Positions 1-8,978 of a DNA stretch of 43,323 nucleotides are shown here, one piece after another. How positions within the stretch are numbered: position 1 is the stretch's first letter; every line of letters begins with the position of its first letter. Location of the stretch: the NCBI GenBank assembly GCA_903882285.1, contig CAIRWM010000048.1:1-43323 (forward strand), given 5' to 3'. The translations under genes and the position numbers were made by a program. The notes beneath the pieces were generated by a model that was not told the origin of the DNA, made no database searches, and worked only from the letters and a program-made list of their open reading frames with translations. The stretch is from an uncultured cyanobacterium. Its GTDB lineage: Bacteria > Cyanobacteriota > Cyanobacteriia > PCC-6307 > Cyanobiaceae.

Positions 1-340
<340 letters not shown>

Positions 341-985
341 AGATCATGTCCTATTGACGATCGCTTGCGCTTTCGCCTCAACTGATTTGCATATCTCCCA
401 CAGCCTTGGCTGACGCCACACTGCAGTCGATGCCCCTTCCGCTGACACAGAAGGTTGAGAGTGCATATCTTCTCCAACAGCTCGCGCTGCTCTTGCCTCA
501 ATGCTTTCCAGGATCTCAGATCCGGTTTGCGACTCTTCCGTTCAAACGCTTTCAGTGACAGTACTCTTCAGTACCCTCACCATGAGCTGCAGGGTCGTGA
601 GAACCCTTTCACTCCGTTCAAACAGTCTCCGTCGCGATTTCTTTTGACGGGACCTCACACCTCCACCGCTCTTTCGCCAGAGTCCAGCCTGGGTTCGCGC
701 CCATCACTGGTTCCCGTAACGTTCGATCGTATCGACCGATACAGGACTTCCTTGGGCTTGCTCCTACGATCTCCCGCAAGAGTTATCCAATAAAACCTCC
801 GACGCAGTGGAAGCGTCAGTTCCTAAACTTTTTTGGTTGTCCAGGTGCTACCGCTCCTCCCCTTGAGGGACTTGCGGCGTGCCGTCTCGCGACGACCTTA
901 GAAACTTACAGCATCGTCGGCTCGCGCCTTCCTCTCCTGTAAGTCCGCGCTTGCTCGCCTTTCAGGCTCACCCGCGCAGTCCAAA
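341..985 (-). other. rRNA operon 5' leader (non-coding)
   Basis: About 645 bases lie between the likely rRNA promoter and the mature 16S end. No convincing protein is encoded. A 112-codon open frame on the + strand (455-793) runs antisense to the leader, lacks a ribosome-binding site and looks like no family I know, so I treat it as chance. Long rRNA leaders with processing and antitermination signals are usual in bacteria; I could not identify box A or box B elements with confidence. Confidence 0.7.
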
Positions 986-1015
986 ACTATAGCACCTTGC
1001 TCCCTCCCTACACAA
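986..1015 (-). promoter_or_regulatory. Probable sigma-70-type promoter of the rRNA operon
   Basis: On the minus strand, TTGTGT (complement of 1010-1015) is followed after exactly 18 bases by TATAGT (complement of 986-991). The -10 matches consensus at 5 of 6 positions and the -35 at 4 of 6. It points at the 16S gene and no other gene start lies between. The start of transcription would be near 979. Assignment to the rRNA operon is inferred from position and orientation. Confidence 0.6.
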
Positions 1016-1061
1016 CCCCCTCCTTAGGGGGGAGGGCTAGAGGGGGGAGAGACGCTGGCCT

Positions 1062-1856
1062 TCACTTCATCAGCGCGTCAGCCCAGGGCATGAAGCGCTC
1101 CAGGGTCTCGGGGCGATCGGCCACCAGCACGGGGAAGTCGGTGCTGGAGAGGTCAGTGCCGGCTGAAATGCCCTCAGGGGTGCGCTGCAACCAGCGCATG
1201 GGGCAGTCCAATTCGCTAAGCATCAGCCAGGACGCCGCCAGGTCCCAGATCTTCGGGGTTGCCTCGAGGGCGGCAACGGTCTGGCCCATGGCCACACTGA
1301 CTAGGTTGAGGCTGGCGACCCCGAGCAGCCGGATTTTTCCGGGGAAGCGGCGATCAGGCAATTTCTGCAACACGCCGATCGAGCGGCTGCACAGGGACGC
1401 GCAGCCCGCCGGATGGGCATGGACCGAGGGGGGCTGCAGTGGTTTGCCATTGCGCCAGGCCCCCTGGCCCCGGATCGCCACAATGCGCTGGCGCAGGGGG
1501 GGCACTTCAAGGATAGCCAACACGGGCAGCCCCTCTTCGAACCGTGCAATCGAGATGGCCCAGTAGGGGATGCCCGCGGCGAAGTTCGTGGTGCCATCGA
1601 GGGGGTCCACCACCCAGTAGGCGGTGGACTCAGGGACCCGCTGCTGTCCCTCCTCACTGAGCACACCTTCCCCAGGAAAGAGCTTCGCCAGTCCGGCGAC
1701 GAGGGTGGCATCGCTCCAGCGGTCACAGGAGGTGATCAGGGAGCCGTCGGACTTGATGTCGGACACCATGTGACCAAAGTCGGCGCGCTGGCGCTCCGCC
1801 ACCTGATCGAGCAGAGCCTCGAGGGCGGGATCCAGGGTGGGAGAAGCGCTCATCAT
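1062..1856 (-). CDS. Inositol monophosphatase-family phosphatase (possible histidinol-phosphatase)
   Basis: A 264-residue protein of the Mg2+-dependent inositol monophosphatase / CysQ / HisN superfamily. Signatures are KSDGSL near residues 35-40, the acidic pair in LSEEG (66-70), the metal-binding core DPLDGTTNF (84-92) and a C-terminal WDLAA motif near 185. Length is normal for the family. Members hydrolyse phosphate monoesters such as inositol phosphate, histidinol phosphate or PAP; the substrate cannot be told from sequence. It starts ATGATG, and the first ATG overlaps the TGA stop of the PucC-like gene, so the two are probably translationally coupled at the end of a leftward operon starting at uppP. 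Confidence 0.88.
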   Translation of the reverse strand: MMSASPTLDPALEALLDQVAERQRADFGHMVSDIKSDGSLITSCDRWSDATLVAGLAKLFPGEGVLSEEGQQRVPESTAYWVVDPLDGTTNFAAGIPYWAISIARFEEGLPVLAILEVPPLRQRIVAIRGQGAWRNGKPLQPPSVHAHPAGCASLCSRSIGVLQKLPDRRFPGKIRLLGVASLNLVSVAMGQTVAALEATPKIWDLAASWLMLSELDCPMRWLQRTPEGISAGTDLSSTDFPVLVADRPETLERFMPWADALMK

Positions 1857-3325
1857 CCGAGTTCCATGGCCAGGACACGCTCCAGGCTCCGACCCGTATC
1901 CTCCCGGAACTGGCGTATATTGACGAGGGTGAGCATGCGCAAAGCCAGCATCACCACTAGCAATTCAACTCCCAGCACTAGGGCATAGGCGGGGTAGGGG
2001 TCGGGGCCTAACGGCAGCAGGCGTCCCAGATCGAACAGGCCCCCACCAATCAGCTTTCCGAGGGCCCGGGATAGGGCCTGCGCCAGCCCCCAGACCCCGA
2101 CAAAGGTGCCAGCCGCCTGGGGCAAGGTGAGATCCAGCATCAGGCAGAGGGCACTGTTGGTGCCGATCCCGGCAGCCAGGCCGAACAACAGCAGCACCAG
2201 CTTGAGTAGCGGAACACTGGCCGTGAGCCCGCAGAGCAGAAGTAGCAACAACGACCCGGCAATCAGACGGCAGCCCAGCCGTGCCGTGGCCAGCTTGCCC
2301 AGCTGGGGCACGACCCAGAGACCGGCCAGCAGCAAACCAAGCAGGGTGCCGATGCCCCAGAAAGCATTGAGCTGGGCCGTGGCGGCGATCGGCATGCCGA
2401 AGACCTGGGCTCCGTAACTCTCGAGCACGGGGTCCTGCAGGAACAGACCCAGGGTGAAGAAGATCAGGAATAGAAAGAAATGAAGCACCTGGCGGCTGGA
2501 GGTGATCAGAGTCCAGGCCTGGCGCAGGCTCACCGCATCCTCCCGACAGGCGCCGCTGCGGCTCATGGACGCAGCGGCGCCTGTCGCAGGTCCCGAGGAA
2601 ACTCCAAGTGAGGAAGCCGCGGCCTGTGGCGTCTCCATCCCCCAGGTGGCGATCACGGTGAGCAACATCACCGCCGCAGCGACCCGGATCAGGAAGAGCC
2701 GCAGGGTGCTCTCGAGCACAAGGGGATCGGTGACGCCGTCGAGGGAGCGCAGGCTTAGGCCGATCAGGATGGCCCCCACCACGATCCCCACCGTCAGCAT
2801 GCACCAGATGATGCCAACGGCCCGGGGCCGCTCAGCCTCGGTGGTGCGATCGATCACCAGGGCCAAATAGGGGGTGGTGGCCAGGGAAATGGCGAGGCCA
2901 TAGAGGGCGAACAGACCGCAGAGCGCAGCGATACCCAGGCTTACTATGGGTTGGCTCCCCGCCTCCAACAGGCGGCCCACCTGAAAGATCAGCGGCACCG
3001 ATGCGACTGCCAGCAGGCAGAACAGCGCCGTACCAAGCAGCACGTAGGGCACCCGATGGCGCTGGCCGATCGCATGAGCATCGGAGACCTGGCCGAACAG
3101 CACCCGGGAGGGCGCCACGAACTGTTCAAAGGCGAGGGCCCCGCCCACCAGCAGACCGGGAAAGCCGAGCTCACTGAGCATCACCCGGTTGAGTAGCCCT
3201 GAAAAAATGACAGCAAGGCAACCCAGGCAGGCCTGGAACAGGCCCAGGCGCAGGCTGGCCAGCAGCGACAGACCCGGCGCGGGGGGGCTGCTCAAGCCGG
3301 CCTCATCGAACCGCCGGAAGGACAC
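1853..3325 (-). CDS. PucC/BCD-family MFS carrier (chlorophyll-delivery type)
   Basis: A polytopic membrane protein with about 12 hydrophobic segments. The opening LRLGLFQ, followed by NRVMLSELGFPGLLVGG and FGQVSDAH, is the hallmark of the PucC/LhaA/BCD branch of the major facilitator superfamily, which in phototrophs takes part in chlorophyll supply or assembly of photosystems and antenna. I chose the GTG at 3325, about 22 residues before LRLGLFQ, because upstream starts (ATG 3391, GTG 3403) would put up to 100 bases inside the TolC-like gene; they remain possible. The stop overlaps the start of the IMPase-like gene. The precise pigment or partner is not known from sequence. Confidence 0.85.
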   Translation of the reverse strand: MSFRRFDEAGLSSPPAPGLSLLASLRLGLFQACLGCLAVIFSGLLNRVMLSELGFPGLLVGGALAFEQFVAPSRVLFGQVSDAHAIGQRHRVPYVLLGTALFCLLAVASVPLIFQVGRLLEAGSQPIVSLGIAALCGLFALYGLAISLATTPYLALVIDRTTEAERPRAVGIIWCMLTVGIVVGAILIGLSLRSLDGVTDPLVLESTLRLFLIRVAAAVMLLTVIATWGMETPQAAASSLGVSSGPATGAAASMSRSGACREDAVSLRQAWTLITSSRQVLHFFLFLIFFTLGLFLQDPVLESYGAQVFGMPIAATAQLNAFWGIGTLLGLLLAGLWVVPQLGKLATARLGCRLIAGSLLLLLLCGLTASVPLLKLVLLLFGLAAGIGTNSALCLMLDLTLPQAAGTFVGVWGLAQALSRALGKLIGGGLFDLGRLLPLGPDPYPAYALVLGVELLVVMLALRMLTLVNIRQFREDTGRSLERVLAMELG

Positions 3326-5078
3326 CGACCGCCGCCGGTCGTTGCTGCGCTCGACAGGCCGGGAACAGGGGTTGGGGCTCCACTGGTACATCAGTGGCAC
3401 CACTCACCAGCGGTTTGTTCGCCGGCAGGGTGAGCTCTTCGCAGATGGCGATCTGATCAAGGCCCGTACGGCGCCGCAACTCGGCAAGGCGCTTGTTGTA
3501 GTCGGCAATGGCATTGGTGTAGCGGACTTCGGCCTGGGTCAGGTCGCGCTGAGTGTCGACTACCTCCCGCTGGGTGGTCACCCCGGCCTGGAAGCGCAGC
3601 CGTGCCAGCCGCAACGATTCGCGGGAGGACAGGACCTCCCGGGAGGTGGTGGTGATGTTGCGGTTGTTCTTCTCGAGGTCGTAGAAACTCTCCTCCACCT
3701 CCTGGCGAATGCCATCGCGCACTTCAGCGAATCGGAAGCGGTTCTCCTCGGCCACCTGCTTCTGGCGGCGATAGAGGGCTCGGGCCTGACCGCCATCAAA
3801 CAACCTCCAGGTGACGTTCATGCCGACAGTGTTGTCGACGTTCCAGCCCTCCTCATTGGCAATCGGCTGGGTGACGAATTCGTAGCCGAGGCTGCGGCCA
3901 CCGGCCAGGTTGTTGAGGATCTGCAGAGTGGGCTGCACGGCCGCCAACTGAACATTGGCATTGCTGTTGGCGGCCGAGATGCTCAGCAGCACCTGATCAA
4001 GCTCCTCGCGGAAGGCGTAGGCGGCAACGATGCTCTCCTGCAGCGAAGGCAGCCAGGTGCCAACGACCCGAGAGGGATCCTTGGCGGTGGGGGTGACGTC
4101 CTGGGGCAGGTTGAGCAGAGACGCCAGAGAGCGGCGGGCGATCGCCTGTTTGGCCAGGCCGTTGGTCAGCAGCTGCTGATCGCGGGCGAGCTGGGTTTCA
4201 GCCTCGAGCACCTCCAGCTTGGTGGCCACGCCCGCTTGGAAGCGGGCCCGGGCATCACGCAGGCTCACCAGGGAGGCCCGCACCGATTCCTGACCGATGC
4301 GGACCTCTTCATCGGACTGCTGCAGATCGAAGTAGAGCTGGGTGGATTTCAGGCGCAGATCGCGCAGCTGAATCAGGTATAGATTTTTGGCCTTCTCGAA
4401 TTCATCGCGGGCGGCAGCAATATCGGGGGTTCGCTTAGGATCGATCAAGCTCCAGCTGGCCTGGAGGACAGCCTGCATGCGCCAGATGTTGGTAAGAGTG
4501 AGCCCCTGCTGCTGACCCGTGCCGGTGAGGCCGTTGCTGAACTGCTGACCGCCCGTGAAGGTGGGGAAGCTGTTGGCATTCAAGGAGATCGTGGGATACC
4601 AGGCCGCGATCTTGGCGCGCAGGGCCGACTGGGCCTGATCCACCTGGACCGCCACCGCCTTGAGAGTGGGATTGTTGACCTCGGCGAGCGTCTCTACCTC
4701 GGCGATGCTGAGGGGGCGCAGCTGCGTGATGCGCACCTGGGCAGGCCTGATGGGCAGCGCCAGGGAGGCGGGCGCCTCAAGGCCCTTGAGCTCCGGCGGC
4801 AGCGCCGTGGCGGCGGGCGGCAGCACCGTGGGATTTGACTTGGGCCGAGGCCCCTTCACCTCGGTAGCCAGGGGAAGGGGCTGGGGAGCAGGAGCAGCGT
4901 CCGCAGCGGGACTAGGGGCAGGAATCGCAAGCGAGGCGGGAATCGGGGCCGAAGCGGGGTTGGGGGCCGAGGCGGCAGCCCGTGAGGCCTCACCGGCACG
5001 GGCGGCACGGGGAACGGCCGCCAAGGGAAGCCCAGAGCTCACCATCAATGCAACGAGCAGGAGATGGTGGCGGCTCAC
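3303..5078 (-). CDS. TolC-family outer-membrane efflux protein
   Basis: A 591-residue protein with an N-terminal signal peptide (hydrophobic LLLVALMVSSG, then an AxA-type site near residue 28). A long Pro/Ala-rich linker (about 30-100) follows, then two outer-membrane-efflux repeats: the first starts at LSIAEVETLAEVNNPTL, the second ends near the RRRTGLDQI motif. TolC-like trimers form the outer-membrane and periplasmic conduit for export of proteins or drugs. The start is a GTG, 27 bases after the radical SAM gene stop. The extended Pro/Ala linker is longer than in classical TolC. No inner-membrane or adaptor partner is adjacent, so the exporter it serves is unknown. The last 50 or so residues are variable and run into the PucC-like gene. 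Confidence 0.9.
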   Translation of the reverse strand: MSRHHLLLVALMVSSGLPLAAVPRAARAGEASRAAASAPNPASAPIPASLAIPAPSPAADAAPAPQPLPLATEVKGPRPKSNPTVLPPAATALPPELKGLEAPASLALPIRPAQVRITQLRPLSIAEVETLAEVNNPTLKAVAVQVDQAQSALRAKIAAWYPTISLNANSFPTFTGGQQFSNGLTGTGQQQGLTLTNIWRMQAVLQASWSLIDPKRTPDIAAARDEFEKAKNLYLIQLRDLRLKSTQLYFDLQQSDEEVRIGQESVRASLVSLRDARARFQAGVATKLEVLEAETQLARDQQLLTNGLAKQAIARRSLASLLNLPQDVTPTAKDPSRVVGTWLPSLQESIVAAYAFREELDQVLLSISAANSNANVQLAAVQPTLQILNNLAGGRSLGYEFVTQPIANEEGWNVDNTVGMNVTWRLFDGGQARALYRRQKQVAEENRFRFAEVRDGIRQEVEESFYDLEKNNRNITTTSREVLSSRESLRLARLRFQAGVTTQREVVDTQRDLTQAEVRYTNAIADYNKRLAELRRRTGLDQIAICEELTLPANKPLVSGATDVPVEPQPLFPACRAQQRPAAVGVLPAVR

Positions 5079-5105
5079 ATCCGAAGGGGAAGGGGTGCGC
5101 TGAGC

Positions 5106-6563
5106 TTAGTCATGGCCAGCCTGCGTTCCGAGGCAGGAGGCCACCAGATCGTCCGCCCCTGCCAGCAGCTCGATCGGCACGGGCAGGGCGGCCCGCAGTT
5201 CAGCCAGGGTGGAGTCATCGAGAAAGACCTCTTCGCCCTCACGCAGCATCACCCGCGGCAACAACAGGCGATCACCGAGATCTCTTCCCGCCAGACCGGC
5301 CAGCAGATCGGAGCCGGTGAGCAGCCCCGTGACCACCTGCTCCTGCCCCCAGTAGGGACTGGGCAGGCCGTGCAGGATCAACTCAACCCCGTTGACCCGG
5401 TTGAGACGATCGACGACGGGCAGCAGGGCCTCCGCCACCAGCTGCCCCACCACCCAGCTCGAGCGGCGCGGCCGCACGATGCGACTAGGGAGCTGCACGG
5501 TGGCCCTCTCGAGCTCTTCGAGGAAGCCACGGATGCTGCCGACGCCGTTTTCGCGCTGGGGCAGATCCTCGTAGCTGAGCCGCTCCGGCAGGGGCAGACC
5601 GGCGATCAGATACCACTCGTCGGAGAGCCAGGCGAAGCGGCTGCCCAGCTCGGCCTGGAAGCGCTGCTGCAGCGGCTCAACCCGAGCGATCACCTCACGG
5701 GCCCCGGACCGGTCGACGGGCGCCAGGGCCTCGCCCTCCGGCCGGAAGCGCGTCAGTCCCACGGGCACCACGGCCGCTGAGAGCACTGCCGGCCAGTCAC
5801 CACGGCCGAAGCGGGCCAGATCCTCCAAGGTGCGCTGCACGGCTTCGCCATCGTTGATCCCTGGACAGACCACCACCTGGGCATGGATCTGAAGACGGCG
5901 TTCAGCGAACCAGGCCAGCTGCTCCATCAGCAGCGCGGCCCTGGGGTTGACCAGCAGGCGGCTGCGCAGGTCGGGGTCGGTGGCATGCACGGACACGAAC
6001 AGGGGCGAGAGCCTCTGCTCCTCGATCCGCTGCCAGTCCGCGGCGGAGAGATTGGTGAGAGTGAGGTAGGAGCCGTAGAGAAAGCTCAGGCGGTAGTCGT
6101 CATCCTTGAGGTAGAGGCTGCGCCGCCGGCCTGGCGGCTGCTGGTCGATGAAACAGAAGGGGCAGTGGTTGTTGCACTGGCGCAGGCCGTCGAAGAGCGC
6201 CTCGGTGAAGCCCAAACCGAGGGGGTCATCGGCATCCTTCTCGATCTCCAGCACATGGCGCGTGCCATCGGGATCCTCCACCTCCAGCACCAGCGCCTCC
6301 TCCCCCTGCAGCAGCTGAAAATCGATCAGGTCCCGGGGCCGGATGCCGTTGAGGCTCAGCAGGCGGTCGCCGGGCTGAAAGCCCAGTTCCTCGGCGATGG
6401 AGTCGGGCTCCACCGTGGCCACGACGGCCGGCTGGGGCAGACGCGAGCTGGCCACCTGCCCCAGATCGGCCCCCGGAGCCGCGATGGGATCGCCCGGAGA
6501 GTCCGGCGGGGCGTGCCCAGCGGCGGCGGCGAGGGCGATGCCGGCGGAGGGCTCCTTCCACAC
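5106..6563 (-). CDS. PDZ-radical SAM protein of cyanobacterial family TIGR03279 (DUF512)
   Basis: Residues about 46-112 form a PDZ-like domain (VATVEPDSIAEELGFQPGDR). The Fe-S cysteine cluster C130-NNH-C134-PF-C137 and the DUF512 region follow. This arrangement defines a cyanobacterial family annotated as a putative Fe-S oxidoreductase; its substrate is not established as far as I know. The CxxxCxxC spacing is radical-SAM-like. The listed start is a GTG; a second GTG at 6455 (residue 37) would remove a low-complexity Ala/Pro leader and may be the true start. It lies between uppP (51 bases upstream) and the TolC-like gene, probably in one operon. Confidence 0.88.
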   Translation of the reverse strand: MWKEPSAGIALAAAAGHAPPDSPGDPIAAPGADLGQVASSRLPQPAVVATVEPDSIAEELGFQPGDRLLSLNGIRPRDLIDFQLLQGEEALVLEVEDPDGTRHVLEIEKDADDPLGLGFTEALFDGLRQCNNHCPFCFIDQQPPGRRRSLYLKDDDYRLSFLYGSYLTLTNLSAADWQRIEEQRLSPLFVSVHATDPDLRSRLLVNPRAALLMEQLAWFAERRLQIHAQVVVCPGINDGEAVQRTLEDLARFGRGDWPAVLSAAVVPVGLTRFRPEGEALAPVDRSGAREVIARVEPLQQRFQAELGSRFAWLSDEWYLIAGLPLPERLSYEDLPQRENGVGSIRGFLEELERATVQLPSRIVRPRRSSWVVGQLVAEALLPVVDRLNRVNGVELILHGLPSPYWGQEQVVTGLLTGSDLLAGLAGRDLGDRLLLPRVMLREGEEVFLDDSTLAELRAALPVPIELLAGADDLVASCLGTQAGHD

Positions 6564-6614
6564 GGGATGTCGGGGCGCAGGGGATTCAGCCCCCAGTCTG
6601 TCGGGGCGAGGGAC

Positions 6615-7487
6615 TCAGGGGGCGATCGCCTCGATGCCGCGGAACCAGATCAGGATCACCAGGCCGAACAGCAGCCGGTAGCCGACGAACACCCAGGTGC
6701 TGTGCTGCTGGAGAAAGCGCAGCAGCCAGGCGATCGCCAGCCAGGAGACCAGGGCCGCAGAAAGCACGCCCACAAGCATGGGGATCAGACCACCATTGGC
6801 CGGCACGGCAATCGCGTCCTTGAGCTCAACCAGACCCACCAGGGTGATCGCCGGAATGCCCAGAAGGAAAGAAAAACGAGCCGCCGCGGGCCGCTGCCAG
6901 CCGTCAAACAGCGAGGCGGTGAGGGTGCTGCCGGAACGGGAGACGCCTGGGACCAGGGCCAGGGCCTGGGCCAGGCCCACCAACAGACCGTCCCGGGGAG
7001 TGACGTCAACGATCTGGCGACGGCGGGCACCGATCAGTTCGGCCAGGGCCAGCAGCAGAGCCATCACAATCGAGACGATCGCGATCGAGGTCATGCTGCG
7101 CAGGGCGGAACTTTCGTAGGCGGGCATGAAGGTCTTCAGGGCGAAACCCGCCAGCAGGATCGGTACCGTTCCTAGGGCAATCGCCACCCCGAGGCGCGCC
7201 GACGGATCGCTCCACTGCCCGTAGCGGCAGGCCCGTCCCACGCCCCGGGCCACCTCGGCGAGATCGTGGCGGAAGTAGGCCAGTACGGCGGCAATACTCC
7301 CCAGTTGAATCACGGCCGTGAAGGGAATGCCGGGGTCGCCCCAGCCCAACAGCACCGGAATCACCTTGAGGTGGGCCGTGCTGCTGATCGGCAGGAACTC
7401 CGTGAGGCCCTGGATCACCCCAAGTACCAGGGCGTGCCAGCAGGCCTCCCCTAGGGAGAGGGGGCCGGCTGCGGCAACGATCGGCAT
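6615..7487 (-). CDS. uppP: Undecaprenyl-diphosphatase UppP/BacA
   Basis: An integral membrane phosphatase that regenerates undecaprenyl phosphate, the lipid carrier for peptidoglycan and surface polysaccharide synthesis. The two catalytic signatures are present: QGLTEFLPISSTAH at residues 26-39 and PGVSRSGSTLTAS further on. Several hydrophobic helices follow. The ATG at 7487 gives 290 residues, within the usual range; an upstream GTG at 7532 would add 15 residues of no family similarity. It heads a leftward run of five genes and is divergent from the DUF3120 gene. Confidence 0.95.
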   Translation of the reverse strand: MPIVAAAGPLSLGEACWHALVLGVIQGLTEFLPISSTAHLKVIPVLLGWGDPGIPFTAVIQLGSIAAVLAYFRHDLAEVARGVGRACRYGQWSDPSARLGVAIALGTVPILLAGFALKTFMPAYESSALRSMTSIAIVSIVMALLLALAELIGARRRQIVDVTPRDGLLVGLAQALALVPGVSRSGSTLTASLFDGWQRPAAARFSFLLGIPAITLVGLVELKDAIAVPANGGLIPMLVGVLSAALVSWLAIAWLLRFLQQHSTWVFVGYRLLFGLVILIWFRGIEAIAP

Positions 7488-7583
7488 GCAGGGGTCAAGC
7501 ACTGGCAGCGACCCTATGGCCGCAGGGGCCACGGAGCCAAGCCGCGATGCCGTTAAGGTTGGCCATCTTTCTTCACATCTGAG

Positions 7584-8336
7584 GTGATCGGGCTTCCCGC
7601 CAACCTGACGGCTTCATCAGCCCCCGGCATCGGCCTGGCTCCCCGCCTTGGGCTGACCTGGCCGACGTCCCAGGTCGGTTCCAACCGGCTCTGGCTGCTG
7701 CCACTGGCGGCCGCCCTGTTGGTGGCCGTGCCCGTGTTCGTTCAGGCCCCCTGGGTGCGGAGCTCTCCGATGGGGGCCGCTCTCTTCACCGCACCGCTGC
7801 TGGCGTCCGGAATTCTGCTGGAACGCAACGGGCGCGGCGCTTGGCAGAGCATGGGGGCTCTGCTGGTGGGCTTCAGCGGCAGCTGGCTCGGCGGCTCTCT
7901 GTTCTGGGGCTGGTGTCGCCTGCATCCCCTCTGCCATCTGCCGGTGGAAGCCTTCGCCCTCCCCCTGGCGGTGGCGGGCCTCGGCAGCCGCTGGCGTCTT
8001 GCGGGCAGCTTCTACCTGGCCTCACTGCTGGGCACCGCCGCCACCGATGGCGTGATGGCGATCAGTGGCGTGATAGAGCTCTGGCCCCGGGTGCTGGCTG
8101 CCCCCCTCAGCGAGGCCCCGATGCTGCTGCAGCAGGCGGGGAAGGCGGTGCTGCAGCCCCTGCCCCTGCTGATGATGGCCCTGGCGGCTGCCACCCTGCT
8201 CCTCCTCTGCCGACGGCTCTGGCCCCTGGGCGACACCTGCAGGGTGGCGGCAGCAGCCCTGGCTACCACCCTGGTGGTCGATGGCCTGTTTCTAGCTGCG
8301 GCCCTGCTGGCTCCTGGGCTCAGTGGCCTCCTCTGA
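7584..8336 (+). CDS. DUF3120-family integral membrane protein
   Basis: A 250-residue, strongly hydrophobic protein. The segments VPVFVQAPWVR, FWGWCRLHPLCHLPVEAFALP and LLGTAATDG match the cyanobacterium-restricted DUF3120 family as I remember it. About six membrane spans are visible. The function is unknown. The frame opens with GTG, and no ATG is available before the conserved part, so translation probably starts there or at a later weak start. It is divergent from uppP with a gap of about 96 bases and is followed by psbU in the same direction. Confidence 0.8.
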   Translation: MIGLPANLTASSAPGIGLAPRLGLTWPTSQVGSNRLWLLPLAAALLVAVPVFVQAPWVRSSPMGAALFTAPLLASGILLERNGRGAWQSMGALLVGFSGSWLGGSLFWGWCRLHPLCHLPVEAFALPLAVAGLGSRWRLAGSFYLASLLGTAATDGVMAISGVIELWPRVLAAPLSEAPMLLQQAGKAVLQPLPLLMMALAAATLLLLCRRLWPLGDTCRVAAAALATTLVVDGLFLAAALLAPGLSGLL

Positions 8337-8483
8337 ACAGCGGCGCGGCACGGTGCGCTTCTGAAGATCTGCAAATTGCGGGGAGCCGTCCTGGGGTGCG
8401 GCGGCGGAGCTTCTGTAACGTTGATCTCAATGGTTCGGATCCCGTATCCGTCCCTTCCCCTGTTCCCTCCTGAGAGTGTCGTG

Positions 8484-8861
8484 ATGAAGCGGCTGCTTGC
8501 CTGGTTGATGAGTGGTGTCGTACTCGCCGGTCTACTCGTGAGCCTGGTGTTGCCGGGTCCTGCCTGGGCCGATGAGCGCCGCAATCTGGCCGACGACAAG
8601 ATCGCTGAACGGGGCGACAAGGTGGACCTCAACAACTGCTCAGTGCGCCGCTTCCAGCAATACCCGGGCATGTATCCAACCCTGGCCGGCAAGATCGTTC
8701 TGGGCGGGCCCTACTCCAGCGTCGACGACGTTCTGAACCTGGACCTGACCGCCCGTCAGAAGGAGTTGTTCGAGAAGTACAAGTCGAATTTCACCATCAC
8801 ACCTCCCTCGATCGCCCTCAACGAAGGATTCGACCGGATCAACGACGGCCAGTACCGCTGA
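8484..8861 (+). CDS. psbU: Photosystem II extrinsic 12 kDa protein PsbU
   Basis: A 125-residue precursor. Residues 1-29 are a signal peptide (KR, long hydrophobic core, then AWA before DE), so the mature protein of about 96 residues is exported to the thylakoid lumen. The mature part carries the PsbU helix-hairpin-helix-like fold: VDLNNCSVRRFQQYPGMYP and the ending IALNEGFDRINDGQYR. PsbU binds the lumenal face of photosystem II and stabilises the oxygen-evolving Mn cluster and the PsbV site. The ATG at 8484 was chosen because it directly precedes the signal peptide; a longer in-frame extension to 8376 is not supported. A strong hairpin follows the gene. Confidence 0.96.
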   Translation: MKRLLAWLMSGVVLAGLLVSLVLPGPAWADERRNLADDKIAERGDKVDLNNCSVRRFQQYPGMYPTLAGKIVLGGPYSSVDDVLNLDLTARQKELFEKYKSNFTITPPSIALNEGFDRINDGQYR

Positions 8862-8890
8862 GCTCAGCGCTTAGGGAGACCAGCACATCC

Positions 8891-8933
8891 GCGCCCCTCA
8901 GGCCGCCGGTGGTACCGGCGGCCTGAGGGGCGC
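8891..8933 (+). terminator. Perfect 20-bp hairpin after psbU
   Basis: Bases 8891-8910 pair without mismatch with 8914-8933, leaving a loop of three bases (GGT). The stem is very GC-rich. It lies 29 bases after the psbU stop and 45 before nadB. There is no T run on either side, so it may act as a terminator, as an RNA-stabilising 3' end for the abundant psbU message, or both. Confidence 0.7.
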
Positions 8934-8978
8934 CCCAGGAATCCCCTCCCATAGGCTCAGGAGCCCGACGGCAGCGTG

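Noticed and set aside
455..793. 112-codon open frame upstream of 16S on the + strand
   Set aside because: It runs antisense to the rRNA leader, has no ribosome-binding site and no family-like sequence; frames of this kind are a common annotation error near rRNA operons.
1016..1047. CCCCCTCC/GGGGGGAGGG symmetry after the IMPase-like gene as a terminator
   Set aside because: The pairing is ambiguous, the loop poorly defined and no T-run follows on the minus strand; it also adjoins the -35 of the rRNA promoter.
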